A DNA stretch of 64,000 bases. It comes from Variovorax sp. SG517. GTDB lineage: Bacteria > Pseudomonadota > Gammaproteobacteria > Burkholderiales > Burkholderiaceae_C. A model generated the notes under the pieces. It did no database searches. It saw nothing but the letters and a program-made list of their open reading frames with translations, and had not been told where the DNA came from. Both the position numbers and the translations under genes were made by a program. The stretch covers positions 23,728 through 87,727 of the forward strand of contig NZ_JABMJG010000016.1 in assembly GCF_013376045.1 (NCBI RefSeq). The letters are read 5' to 3'. Positions 17,215 to 25,900 of the stretch are shown here, in pieces (the first letter of the stretch is position 1; each line of letters starts with the position of its first letter).

Positions 17215-18035
17215 CCGGTACGCTGCCGCTGCATCCCCCGGCACTGCTGGCATTGCACGGGCTCGGCGTCTCCTACGCCGACGCCGGCGCGCCGGAAGGA
17301 CGCTGGATCCTGAAGGACGTCGACCTGGCCGTGGCGGAAGGCGAGTTCGTCACGGTCATGGGCTCGTCGGGCGCGGGCAAGTCCACGCTGCTCAGCGTGA
17401 TCGCTCAAACACTGGCGCCGAGTGCGGGACAGGTCGTCTTCAAGGACCAGGTAGTCGCCGGCGCGGGGCGCGAGGCACAACCGGGCTGCCACCGGCAGAT
17501 CGGCTTCGTGACACAGGACGACAACCTTCTGCCCTGGCGCACCGTATGGCAAAACCTGCTGTTTCCGCTCACGCTCGCGGGCAAGCCGTCACCCGCGCAA
17601 CTGGAGCACGCGCGCCTGCTCCTGGAGCAAGTCGGCCTGGCAGGCTGGGCCGACCACTACCCGCATCAGCTCTCGGGTGGGATGCGCAAGCGCGCGGCGT
17701 TGGCACGTACCCTGGTCTACGACCCTCCCGTCGTCCTGATGGACGAGCCTTTCGGCGCGCTGGATGCGGAGACGCGGGCGCAGCTGCAGGCCGACCTGCT
17801 GCGGCTGTGGGAGACACGGCGCAAGACCATCCTGTTCGTCACGCACGACATCAACGAGGCGATCGCGCTCGCGGACCGCGTGGTGGTGCTGGCCGGAACT
17901 CCGGGGCGCGTGGAACTTCAGCGACGCATCCGCATCCCGCGCCCGCGCGACCCCGAGCTGATCTTCAAGGCGCCCGATTTCGCGACCCACTACGAGGCGA
18001 TCCGCAGTTGCCTTCGCAAGGTGCCTCACCCATGA
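17166..18035 (+). CDS. ABC transporter ATP-binding protein (SsuB/TauB type)
   Basis: Nucleotide-binding subunit of 289 residues. Walker A is GSSGAGKST at 66-74, the Q-loop is FVTQDDNLLPW, the signature is LSGGMRKRAALART, Walker B is VVLMDEPFGALD and the H-loop is FVTHDINEA. I chose the GTG at 17166 (MAIGTITRQR) because AGAGG lies nine bases before it, although the gene then overlaps the preceding permease by 49 bases; later starts would cut into the conserved domain's lead-in. The stop overlaps the next permease start in an ATGA arrangement. Confidence 0.85.
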   Translation: MAIGTITRQRGDDRQLAGTLPLHPPALLALHGLGVSYADAGAPEGRWILKDVDLAVAEGEFVTVMGSSGAGKSTLLSVIAQTLAPSAGQVVFKDQVVAGAGREAQPGCHRQIGFVTQDDNLLPWRTVWQNLLFPLTLAGKPSPAQLEHARLLLEQVGLAGWADHYPHQLSGGMRKRAALARTLVYDPPVVLMDEPFGALDAETRAQLQADLLRLWETRRKTILFVTHDINEAIALADRVVVLAGTPGRVELQRRIRIPRPRDPELIFKAPDFATHYEAIRSCLRKVPHP

Positions 18036-18787
18036 CCGCCGACCGCCGTCTGTGGCCGTCGAGGTTGGCCGGGCTGGCCATCTTCCTCGCGTGCTGGCAG
18101 GTCGCCGGCCTGGTCATGGGCGACTACTGGATGCCGGGGCCGGCCCAGGTGGCGCAGCGACTCTGGGCCGAACTGACAGCAGGCAGCCTGCTTCGCGACC
18201 TCTGGGCCACGGGCCGGCTGGTGCTGATGGGAACGCTGGGCGGCACGGTCCTGGGCATCGGCCTGGCCTGCCTGCTGCGGCTGCTGCCGCGCCTCGACAG
18301 CATGCTCCAGCCCTTCATCACGGCCCTCATGAGCGTGCCCAAGCTCGGTCTCGTGCCGCTGCTGGTCCTGTGGTTCGGCACGGGCTTGGCCCCTCAACTT
18401 CTGCTGGTGGTCCTGACGGTGCTCTTCATCGTCTTCGCCATCGCCTACGCCGGCCTGATCACCGTGAATCGCCAACTGCTCATGACGGCGCGGGTGTTCG
18501 GCGCCGGCCCGCTGCAGCTGACGCGGTTCATCGTCTTGCCGACCTTGTGGCCCTTCGTGCTGACCGGCTTGGAAGTGGCACTGCCCTGGGCGCTCAGCGC
18601 CGCGCTGGTGGCGGAATTCCTCTCGGCCAAGGTGGGCGTGGGCCATGCCATCGACCAAGCCCGGCAGGTGCGCGATTCCATCGGCGTCTTCTATGGCATT
18701 GCCGCGGCGACCGCCATCGTTCTTGTCTGCAACGCCGCCCTCGCACTCGCGCGGCGCCTCACCCTGAAGATCCAACCGGAGCACTGA
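18032..18787 (+). CDS. ABC transporter permease (SsuC/TauC type), second copy
   Basis: Second membrane subunit, 251 residues. It has six hydrophobic segments and an EAA-type loop (LLMTARVFGAGPLQLTRFIVLPTLWPFVLTGL) similar in layout to the permease at 16438 but clearly different in sequence, so it is a diverged paralogue and not a recent duplicate. It overlaps the ATPase by four bases and is followed after three bases by the FAA-hydrolase gene, showing translational coupling through the operon. Most NMT1-type systems have one permease gene. Confidence 0.86.
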   Translation: MTADRRLWPSRLAGLAIFLACWQVAGLVMGDYWMPGPAQVAQRLWAELTAGSLLRDLWATGRLVLMGTLGGTVLGIGLACLLRLLPRLDSMLQPFITALMSVPKLGLVPLLVLWFGTGLAPQLLLVVLTVLFIVFAIAYAGLITVNRQLLMTARVFGAGPLQLTRFIVLPTLWPFVLTGLEVALPWALSAALVAEFLSAKVGVGHAIDQARQVRDSIGVFYGIAAATAIVLVCNAALALARRLTLKIQPEH

Positions 18788-18790
18788 CCC

Positions 18791-19582
18791 ATGAAGATTC
18801 TCAAGTTCAGCGATGGCCGACGAACGGCCTTCGGCATCCTGCAAGGGACGAACCAGATCCGCATTCTGAGCGGATCGCCGTTCGAGGGACCCATCACGCC
18901 GACGGACGCCGTCGTTGCCCTGTCCGAGGTCACCCTGCTGGTTCCGACGGTCGCACATCCCCGAGTCTTCGGCATCGGCCTCAACTATCGCTCCCACATT
19001 GCCGAGACCGGACGCGGCACGCCCGAGATTCCACCCGTGTTCATGAAGCCGGACACCGCGCTGCTGCCGCATGGCGGGCAGATCGTGTTCCCGAGAGCCG
19101 CCCAGATCGTGCACTACGAGACCGAATTGGTCGCGGTGATCGGACGCACAGCGAAGCAGGTTCGCCGCGAGGACGCCCTGACGCATGTACTGGGCTATAC
19201 CTGCGGCAACGACGTCAGCGAGCGGGCCTATCAGCGCAAGGAAATGGCCATGGGCCTGATGACGATGGGAAAGGCCGCCGACACCTTCGCGCCTATCGGA
19301 CCATGGATCGAAACCGAGGCGGATCCCACCCGGTTGCGCATGACAGGCCGGCTCAACGGCCAGATCGTCCAGGATTGCGAGACCTCCGACCTGCTGTTCG
19401 ACGTCGCCGACTTGATCTCCTACCTGAGTTCGTTCATCACGCTGCTGCCCGGCGACCTCGTCATGACCGGCACGCCAGGCGGGGTCGGACCGCTGTCCCC
19501 CGGAGACACCTTCGAGATCGAGATCGAGGGTGTCGGAAGGCTTACCAACACCGTGGCCGCATTCACCCCCGTGCGCACATGA
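18791..19582 (+). CDS. Fumarylacetoacetate hydrolase (FAH) family enzyme
   Basis: Probable hydrolase, hydratase or decarboxylase for a ring-cleavage product (263 aa). It has the FAH fold lead GIGLNYRSHIAETG, the PPVFMKPDTALLPHGG segment, the acidic metal ligands in IVHYETELVAVIG, the GYTCGNDVSERAYQ region and the closing LLPGDLVMTGTPGGVG. Members cleave C-C bonds in beta-diketo acids or act on 2-oxo-acids of meta-cleavage pathways. In this operon it is the natural next step after the VOC dioxygenase. The precise reaction (acylpyruvase, hydratase or isomerase) cannot be told from sequence alone. Confidence 0.87.
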   Translation: MKILKFSDGRRTAFGILQGTNQIRILSGSPFEGPITPTDAVVALSEVTLLVPTVAHPRVFGIGLNYRSHIAETGRGTPEIPPVFMKPDTALLPHGGQIVFPRAAQIVHYETELVAVIGRTAKQVRREDALTHVLGYTCGNDVSERAYQRKEMAMGLMTMGKAADTFAPIGPWIETEADPTRLRMTGRLNGQIVQDCETSDLLFDVADLISYLSSFITLLPGDLVMTGTPGGVGPLSPGDTFEIEIEGVGRLTNTVAAFTPVRT

Positions 19583-20007
19583 ACACCGCCGATCCCACCT
19601 CGGACGCCTCGGATACCTCTGACACCGTTGCCACTCTTGCCACCCCTGATCTCCTGCTGGCGGACGAGGCACGCTATCAGGCGCTGTATGCGCGAGACAC
19701 CGGGGCGCTCTCACAGATGCTGGACGACGCCTACCTGCATACCCATGCGAACGGGAGAACCGACGACAAGGCGGCCTTCCTCGCATCGATCGCCGCCGAC
19801 AAGTACCGCTTCATCGACGCGAAGCGAAAGGACCAGCGCGTGCGTCGCTTCGGCGACGTCGCACTGCTGAACGGTGTCGTGCACACCACCGTGGACGTTG
19901 CGGGCTCGCGCAAGACGTTGCACAACGCGTTCTTCACGGCCTGGCGCAACGACGGCGACCGCTGGCGGATGCTCCACTGGCAGGCCACCAAGATCCTCGA
20001 GGGCTGA
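19579..20007 (+). CDS. NTF2-like/SnoaL-type protein (DUF4440-like)
   Basis: A 142-residue cone-fold protein. After a Thr/Asp/Ser-rich start it reads LLADEARYQALYARDTGALS, then MLDDAYLHTHANGRTDDKAA and ends WRNDGDRWRMLHWQATKIL, the pattern of DUF4440/NTF2-like proteins. These can be isomerases, dehydratases or small-ligand binders. The start codon overlaps the FAH stop (ATGA), so the two are coupled. It may act on an intermediate of the same pathway, but no catalytic residue can be assigned safely. Confidence 0.75.
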   Translation: MNTADPTSDASDTSDTVATLATPDLLLADEARYQALYARDTGALSQMLDDAYLHTHANGRTDDKAAFLASIAADKYRFIDAKRKDQRVRRFGDVALLNGVVHTTVDVAGSRKTLHNAFFTAWRNDGDRWRMLHWQATKILEG

Positions 20008-20017
20008 GCGCCCCATC

Positions 20018-21007
20018 ATGCAGGCAACCATGAACTCTCGCCGGAAGGGCCTTCGGGCCCTCGCACTGATGTCCCTGCTGGGCCTGAGCGGGCTGGCCGC
20101 CGGCCAGACGGAACGCTACCCCTCGGCGCCTGTGAGGCTGATCCTGCCGGCTGCGGCCGGCACGGGCGTGGACATTCTCGGGCGCATCGCCGCGCAGTAC
20201 CTGGGCGACGTGCTCGGGCAAGCCGTGGTCGTGGAAAACGTGGTCGGCGCCAGCGGGGTCATCGGCGTGCAGCGCGTCGTGCGCGCCAAGCCTGATGGCT
20301 ACACGCTGCTGTTCACGTTCAACCAGACGATCACGATGAACCCGCACGTGGTCGCCAACCTTCCCTACGATCCCGAGAAGGACCTCGTGCCCATTTCGCG
20401 CTTCGCCGAGTCCACCTTCGTCTGGCTCGTCAATGCCCAGGTCCCCATCACGACTTTCCCTGAGCTGCTGCGCCATGCCAAGGCGAACCCTTCCAAGCTC
20501 GCGATGGGCGTCACCGGATATGGCTCCGCGGCCTACCTGGGTGCGCAGATGCTGAGCCTGCAGACGGGTGCCGAGCTGCTGCACGTCAACTATGCCAACA
20601 ACTTCAGCGCCAATCTGCTGTCGAACGAGGTTCAGCTGTCGATGAGCCCGGCGTCGCAGGTGCCGGGTCTCCTCGCCACCGGCAAGGTGCGCGCATTGGC
20701 TCAGACGGGTACGCGGCGTGCGCGCGGCATGCCCGACCTCCCCACGGTCAGCGAGTTCGTGCCAGGGCACGTGATCGAGGCCTGGTACGGCGTCTGGGTT
20801 CCGCAAGGCACTCCCAAGCCCATCGTGCTTGCGCTTTCACGGGCCTGGATGAAAGTCGCGGCAATGCCCGAAGTCGCCGCCCGCCTCGACAAGCTGGGCG
20901 CCGAGCCCGGGGGCAGCAGCGCGGAGGCGCTTGCGGACCATGCGCGCAGGGAAGCACGCACATGGGCCGAGGTGGTCAAGGCGCGCGGCATTCGACCCTC
21001 GCAATGA
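20018..21007 (+). CDS. Bug/TctC-family tripartite tricarboxylate-type solute-binding protein
   Basis: Exported extracytoplasmic binding protein, 329 aa. It has a signal peptide (KGLRALALMSLLGLSGLAAG) and the Bug opening RYPSAPVRLILPAAAGTGVDI, then VVVENVVGASGVIG and GYTLLFTFNQTI. Bug proteins bind carboxylates, aromatic acids and similar ligands; most work without an adjacent TctAB membrane pair, and none is seen here. It is last in the operon and probably a second binding protein or sensor for the same substrate. Its last ~260 bases recur almost exactly at 55063-55322. Confidence 0.85.
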   Translation: MQATMNSRRKGLRALALMSLLGLSGLAAGQTERYPSAPVRLILPAAAGTGVDILGRIAAQYLGDVLGQAVVVENVVGASGVIGVQRVVRAKPDGYTLLFTFNQTITMNPHVVANLPYDPEKDLVPISRFAESTFVWLVNAQVPITTFPELLRHAKANPSKLAMGVTGYGSAAYLGAQMLSLQTGAELLHVNYANNFSANLLSNEVQLSMSPASQVPGLLATGKVRALAQTGTRRARGMPDLPTVSEFVPGHVIEAWYGVWVPQGTPKPIVLALSRAWMKVAAMPEVAARLDKLGAEPGGSSAEALADHARREARTWAEVVKARGIRPSQ

Positions 21008-21327
21008 CGGCTTCAGCGAATGACGTTGGCAATGCGCCCCTCCTCGCCCCTCCTCACCCTGCACGACCTCTCACCTGACATCCTACGAAAATGGGTTTCC
21101 AGACACAGCGCTTTGCGATTCCGCTTCTCCACAGTGAGGAGCCAGCGCATGTCCAAACGAACTATCCACAACGCACCAGCTGAAGCATCGTGCTAAAAAT
21201 TGCATCCGTTTGGCATCGCGGTGTCACATCGCAGTCGACGAATTCAGTGATCCGCTTAAAAGCCTGCCGTTTCCGCGCATGACATGAACTACCTTCTAGT
21301 AGTTCAATTGTTCGCATCCATTTCCGT
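21008..21327. other. Convergent intergenic region with a small hairpin
   Basis: These 320 bases separate the ends of two convergent operons. The stretch is less GC-rich than its surroundings. At 21285-21306 TGAACTAC and GTAGTTCA form a perfect 8-base stem with a 6-base loop, 22 bases past the stop of the tdh-like gene. No T-run follows on either strand, so its role as a terminator is only possible. No gene was recognised. Confidence 0.4.
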
Positions 21328-22323
21328 TCAGGTCGCAACCAAGGCTTGCGGCTCCGCCTTGCTCAAGGTCCCCCGCCCGAGGGCTCGAGAGAGGTTCTTC
21401 AGCATCTCGTTCACCATTTGCGAGAGGTCATATCGGTGCCGCCAACCCCAATCGGCCCGAGCGCATCGGTCATCGATGGAATTGGGCCAGCTGCTGGCAA
21501 TGGCTTGGCGAAAATCTGGCTCGTACACGATCTCGAAGTCAGGCAGATGCTTGCGGATCTCCGCCGCGATTTCCCTCGGCGTGAAGCTCAAGCCTGCAAG
21601 GTTGTAGCTGCCGCGTTCCGTGATCTCGGTTGCAGGAGCTTCCATCAATTCCAGGGTCGCACGCACCGCGTCGTCCATGTACAGCATGGGCAGGGACTCG
21701 TCAGGCTCTAGGAAGCAGGTGTAGCGCTCGCTCTTCAAAGCGGCATGGAAGATGTCGACCGCGTAATCGGTCGTCCCACCTCCGGGGCTCGTCTTCCAGG
21801 AGATGAGTCCCGGGTAGCGCAAGCTTCGCACATCGACGCCGTGCTTCTCGAAGTACCAACGGCACCAGCCTTCGCCGGCAAGCTTCGATATGCCATAGAC
21901 CGTGCCGGGCTCCATCACCGTTGTCTGCGGCGTGCCGTCTTCCGGAGTCGTTGGGCCGAATGCCGCAATCGAGCTCGGCCAGAACACCTTGTCCAGCTTG
22001 TAGTGGCGGGCCGCCTCCAGGACGTTCAACAGGCCATCCATATTGAGCTTCCATGCCCACGCCGGCCGCGTCTCGCCGCTCGCCGACAGAGCTGCCGCCA
22101 GATGGTAGATCTGGGTAACGCGATGCTTTTCGATCACCCCGGCAAGGCGCCGGGTGTCGGTTACGTCAAGCGTTTCATACCGCAGGCTTTGATGTCGGCC
22201 GCTCGCGAGTCGATCGCTCACAATGACGTTTTCCGCGCCGTGGCGCTCGGCGAGCGCGACGGCAAGTTCCGTCCCCAACTGGCCGTTGGCGCCGACGACG
22301 AGAATGCGAGGCGCTTCGCTCAT
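21328..22323 (-). CDS. tdh: L-threonine 3-dehydrogenase, SDR (epimerase-like) type
   Basis: Oxidises L-threonine with NAD+ to 2-amino-3-ketobutyrate in the cytoplasm. The 331-residue protein is of the short-chain, epimerase-like class rather than the zinc class. It shows the NAD site RILVVGANGQLGTEL at the N-terminus, the SSIAAFG serine region, and the catalytic Tyr-x3-Lys in VYGISKLAGEGW. The YNLAGLSFTPREIAAEI segment is typical of this class. It overlaps kbl by four bases, and the pair forms the standard threonine-to-glycine route, supporting this call over a sugar epimerase. It is the last gene of a 16-gene unit. Confidence 0.87.
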   Translation of the reverse strand: MSEAPRILVVGANGQLGTELAVALAERHGAENVIVSDRLASGRHQSLRYETLDVTDTRRLAGVIEKHRVTQIYHLAAALSASGETRPAWAWKLNMDGLLNVLEAARHYKLDKVFWPSSIAAFGPTTPEDGTPQTTVMEPGTVYGISKLAGEGWCRWYFEKHGVDVRSLRYPGLISWKTSPGGGTTDYAVDIFHAALKSERYTCFLEPDESLPMLYMDDAVRATLELMEAPATEITERGSYNLAGLSFTPREIAAEIRKHLPDFEIVYEPDFRQAIASSWPNSIDDRCARADWGWRHRYDLSQMVNEMLKNLSRALGRGTLSKAEPQALVAT

Positions 22324-23522
22324 GCGATCACCCCCGTGTCCTTACCTGCTTGCTCGAATGCGCGCAGGGCTTCATCCAGTTGGCCCCGCGTGTGCTGCGC
22401 ACTGATCTGCACGCGGATACGGGCTTGGTCCTTCGGGACGACGGGGTAAAAGAAGCCCGTCACGTAGACGCCCAGCTCCAGCAGTCGCCGTGCAAAACGC
22501 TGTGACAGCTCCGCGTCGTAAAGCATCACGGGCACGATGGGGTGTTCGCCCGGCTTCACCTCGAAGTCCCGCGCGATGAGACCTGCACGGAAATAGCGCG
22601 TGTTGTCTTCCAGCTGGTCGCGCAGGGTCGTGTTCGCCTCCAGCACATCGAGCACCTTGAGCGTGGCGCCGACGATGGCCGGAGCCAGGCTGTTGGAAAA
22701 AAGATAGGGACGCGAGCGTTGCCGCAGCAACTGCACCACTTCCCGCTTCGCGCTGGTGAATCCGCCTGATGCGCCGCCAAGTGCCTTTCCAAGCGTGCCC
22801 GTGATGATGTCAACATTGCCAAAGACGCCGCAGTACTCGTGACTACCGCGCCCCTTCTTGCCCAGGAAACCGGTGGCGTGCGAGTCGTCCACCCCTAGCA
22901 ATGCACTGAATTCGTCGCAGATCGCGCGCATCTCGTGCAGGCGAGCTATGGTCCCGTCCATCGAGAAAACCCCGTCGGTGAACACGAGCTTATGCCGCGC
23001 CCCGGCCTCGTCCGCCGCCTCCAGCTGCACGCGCAGGTCGTTCATGTCATCGTGCCGGTAGCGGTAGCGCTTGGCCTTGCACAGGCGGATGCCGTCGATG
23101 ATCGAGGCGTGGTTCAGTTCGTCGCTGATGACCGCATCCTCCGGACCCAGCAGCGGCTCGAACAATCCACCGTTCGCGTCGAAGGCTGATCCGTACAGGA
23201 TGGTGTCCTCCATGCCCAGAAAAGTGGAGAGGCGCGCCTCCAGTGCCTGGTGCAGGTCCTGGGTTCCACAGATGAACCGGGCACCGCTCATGCCGAAGCC
23301 GCGTGCGTCGAGTGCCGCGTGGGCGGCCTGCAGGACGTCCGCGTGGGACGACAGACCGAGGTAGTTGTTGGCGCAGAGATTGATCAACGCCGGTGCACCG
23401 GCAGTGGAGATCCGGCTGCCTTGCGGCGACGTGATGGCGCGCTCGATCTTCGGCAAGCCGGCCATTTGGATCTGTTCAAGTTCCTGCCGCAACGCGGCGT
23501 AGTAGTCTTTGGTGGTTCCCAT
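22320..23522 (-). CDS. kbl: Glycine C-acetyltransferase (2-amino-3-ketobutyrate CoA ligase)
   Basis: PLP enzyme of the alpha-oxoamine synthase family that splits 2-amino-3-ketobutyrate with CoA into glycine and acetyl-CoA. The 400 residues match the usual family length. Visible features are INLCANNYLGLSSHADVL near the start, the CGTQDLHQALEARL segment, VDDSHATGFLGKKGRGS, the PLP lysine in IITGTLGKALGGASGG, and the C-terminal FFYPVVPKDQARIRVQ. It lies directly upstream of tdh with a four-base overlap and 19 bases after the homoserine-kinase gene. Confidence 0.93.
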   Translation of the reverse strand: MGTTKDYYAALRQELEQIQMAGLPKIERAITSPQGSRISTAGAPALINLCANNYLGLSSHADVLQAAHAALDARGFGMSGARFICGTQDLHQALEARLSTFLGMEDTILYGSAFDANGGLFEPLLGPEDAVISDELNHASIIDGIRLCKAKRYRYRHDDMNDLRVQLEAADEAGARHKLVFTDGVFSMDGTIARLHEMRAICDEFSALLGVDDSHATGFLGKKGRGSHEYCGVFGNVDIITGTLGKALGGASGGFTSAKREVVQLLRQRSRPYLFSNSLAPAIVGATLKVLDVLEANTTLRDQLEDNTRYFRAGLIARDFEVKPGEHPIVPVMLYDAELSQRFARRLLELGVYVTGFFYPVVPKDQARIRVQISAQHTRGQLDEALRAFEQAGKDTGVIA

Positions 23523-23541
23523 GAGATTGTCTTTGTTGGGT

Positions 23542-24495
23542 TTAGAGAATCGCTTCGGCGTCGCTCGTGCAGTGACGCAGAACCTGTTCGAGTTGCCGCG
23601 GGTCGTGCGCCTTCAAGACTTCGGCCGGCCGCGGCAGATGCAGATCACGCAGGCGTGACAACCAGAACCGAAGCGCGGCGGCGCGCCGCATCGCGAGCAG
23701 AAGGCCACGCTCCGGTGGCTGCAGCGGCCGCACTGCTTCATAGGCCGATAGCAAAGCGGCTTCATGCGCTGCATTCCCTTGCCCGCTATCCAGGTCAACG
23801 CACCAGTCGTTGAGGCATACGCCGATGTCGTACAGCCACGTGTCGCAGCCGGCGAAATAGAAGTCGAGAACCCCCGTGAGCCGCTCACCCTCGAACAAGA
23901 CGTTGTCGCGAAACAAGTCCCCGTGGATGGGGCCACGAGGTAAGGCCGCGTAGTCATCCGATGCCGCGACGCGGTTCTGGAAATCCATTTCACGCGTGAG
24001 TAGCGCTCGCTGACCATTGTCGAGGTAGGGCATGACCAGGGGAGCGGTTTCGCTCCACCAGAGCAAGCCTCGCAGATTGGGCTGGTAGCGTTCGTAGTCC
24101 TTGCCAGCCAAGTGCATTCGGGCGAGCACCGCTCCGACGGCACTGCAGTGCGCGACGGAGGGTTTCAGTTCACTCCTGCCATGCAACCTGGTCACGATCG
24201 CGGCGGGCTTGCCCTTCAGGCGATGCAGGATGCGTCCTTCACGGTCCGGCAACGGGTCGGGCACAGGAATTCCCTGTCCGGCCAGGTGTTGCATGAGGTG
24301 CAGGTAGAAGGGCAGCTCCTCATCTGCCAGCCGCTCGAACAGCGTCAGCACATGCGGGCCCGCATCCGTCGCCACGAAGTAGTTCGTGTTCTCGATGCCC
24401 CCGGAGCAAGCGAAAAGGGCCCGCAATCCACCCTGCTCGAACTTGCGCAGGAACATTGCGGCCTCGTCGAATGAAACTTCGGTAAAGACAGCCAT
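23542..24495 (-). CDS. thrB: Homoserine kinase (aminoglycoside-phosphotransferase fold)
   Basis: Phosphorylates L-homoserine to O-phosphohomoserine. The 317-residue protein is of the ThrB form found in Pseudomonas and Burkholderiales, with a choline/aminoglycoside-kinase fold rather than the GHMP fold. It begins MAVFTEVSFDEAAMFLRKFE, has the CSGGIENTNYFV loop typical of this group, the catalytic motif GPIHGDLFRDNVLFEG and the metal-binding GVLDFYFAGCDTWLYDIG. It sits seven bases after thrC. Its placement before kbl-tdh rather than with hom suggests a catabolic use of homoserine. Confidence 0.88.
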   Translation of the reverse strand: MAVFTEVSFDEAAMFLRKFEQGGLRALFACSGGIENTNYFVATDAGPHVLTLFERLADEELPFYLHLMQHLAGQGIPVPDPLPDREGRILHRLKGKPAAIVTRLHGRSELKPSVAHCSAVGAVLARMHLAGKDYERYQPNLRGLLWWSETAPLVMPYLDNGQRALLTREMDFQNRVAASDDYAALPRGPIHGDLFRDNVLFEGERLTGVLDFYFAGCDTWLYDIGVCLNDWCVDLDSGQGNAAHEAALLSAYEAVRPLQPPERGLLLAMRRAAALRFWLSRLRDLHLPRPAEVLKAHDPRQLEQVLRHCTSDAEAIL

Positions 24496-24502
24496 GGGAC
24501 GA

Positions 24503-25900
24503 TCAGGCCACGTGGGAAGCGATATAGGCCTTCACCTGCTCAACCTCGGCCGGAAGCACCGTGACGCGGCGCGGCAGCTCCTCGATGGCTTCGAACTTGG
24601 CCGGTCGATCCGGGCCGCGTCCCAGCGCCTCCGCGACCGTGGCCGCAAACTTGATCGGCAGCGCGGTCTCCAGCACGACCATGGGCGTCCCCTTGCGCAC
24701 ATGCTCACGTGCCACCTTGAGGCCGTCGGCCGTATGCGGATCTACCATCACGCCGAAGCGATGAAAGGTATCGCGGATGGTCGAGACACGGTCTGCATGC
24801 GTGCTCTTGCCCGACACGAAGCCGAACTTGGGATCGGCCGGGAGTTCGAAGCGACCCTGGCTCACCAGCTGTTCACCAAACAGGCGCTTCACCTTCGCCG
24901 CGTCGCGGCCGATCAAATCGAACACGAAGCGCTCGAAGTTGCTGGCCTTGCTGATGTCCATCGACGGGCTGGAGGTCTTGTGCGTGTCGACCGCACCGCG
25001 CACGCGGTACACGCCGGTGCGGAAGAACTCGTCGAGCACGTCGTTCTCGTTGGTGGCGACCACCAGCGTGTGGATCGGCAGGCCCATCATGCGCGCCACG
25101 TGGCCCGCGCAGACGTTGCCGAAGTTGCCCGAGGGCACGGTGAAGCTCACCGGCCTGTCGTTGCTCGCCGTGGCCTGGAAGTAGCCCGCGAAGTAGTAGA
25201 CGACCTGCGCCAGCAGCCGCGCCCAGTTGATCGAATTGACCGTGCCGATGCGGTACTTGCGCTTGAAGGCCAGGTCGTTCGACACGGCCTTGACGATGTC
25301 CTGGCAGTCGTCGAACACGCCGGTGATGGCGATGTTGTGGATGTTCGCGTCCTGCAGGCTGAACATCTGCGCCTGCTGGAACGGGCTCATGCGGCCGTCG
25401 GGCGAGGTCATGAAGACGCGCACGCCCTTCTTGCCGCGCATGGCGTACTCGGCCGCGCTGCCGGTGTCGCCGCTGGTGGCGCCCAGGATGTTGAGCTCGG
25501 CGCCGCGGCGGGCCAGTTCGTACTCGAACAGGTTGCCCAGCAGCTGCATCGCCATGTCCTTGAAGGCCAGCGTGGGGCCGTTCGACAGGGCTTCGAGGTA
25601 CACGCCGTCTTCCAGCTCGCGCAGCGGCACGATCTCGTCGGTACCGAACACTTCGGCCGTGTAGGTCTTCGCGCAGATCGCCTTCAGGTCGGCCGGCGGA
25701 ATGTCGTCGATGTAGAGCGAGAGGATCTCGAAGGCCAGCTCGGCATACGGCAGCTTGCGCCACTTGGCGAGCGTGGCGGTGTCGACCTGCGGATATTGCT
25801 CGGGCAGGTAGAGGCCGCCGTCGGGCGCCAGGCCTTCGAGCAGGATTTCGCAGAAGCGCTTCCGGTCGGGATCGCCCCGGGTGGATAGGTAGAGCATCAT
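24503..25900 (-). CDS. thrC: Threonine synthase
   Basis: PLP-dependent fold-type II enzyme converting O-phosphohomoserine to L-threonine and phosphate. The 465 residues match class-2 threonine synthases. It starts MLYLSTRGDPDRKRFCEIL, with the N-terminal domain EGLAPDGGLYLP, the PLP lysine in SNGPTLAFKDMAMQ, the phosphate-binding GATSGDTGSAAEYA loop, and FTVPSGNFGNVCAGHVARMM. It overlaps the upstream amidohydrolase by four bases. In Burkholderiales thrC is normally next to hom (homoserine dehydrogenase), which is absent here; this may therefore be an additional, pathway-specific copy. Confidence 0.93.
   Translation of the reverse strand: MMLYLSTRGDPDRKRFCEILLEGLAPDGGLYLPEQYPQVDTATLAKWRKLPYAELAFEILSLYIDDIPPADLKAICAKTYTAEVFGTDEIVPLRELEDGVYLEALSNGPTLAFKDMAMQLLGNLFEYELARRGAELNILGATSGDTGSAAEYAMRGKKGVRVFMTSPDGRMSPFQQAQMFSLQDANIHNIAITGVFDDCQDIVKAVSNDLAFKRKYRIGTVNSINWARLLAQVVYYFAGYFQATASNDRPVSFTVPSGNFGNVCAGHVARMMGLPIHTLVVATNENDVLDEFFRTGVYRVRGAVDTHKTSSPSMDISKASNFERFVFDLIGRDAAKVKRLFGEQLVSQGRFELPADPKFGFVSGKSTHADRVSTIRDTFHRFGVMVDPHTADGLKVAREHVRKGTPMVVLETALPIKFAATVAEALGRGPDRPAKFEAIEELPRRVTVLPAEVEQVKAYIASHVA

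Noticed and set aside
24386..25888. 500-codon open frame antisense to thrC
   Set aside because: Composition is skewed (Val/Ala/Arg/His-rich) and no family is visible, while thrC on the other strand is complete.
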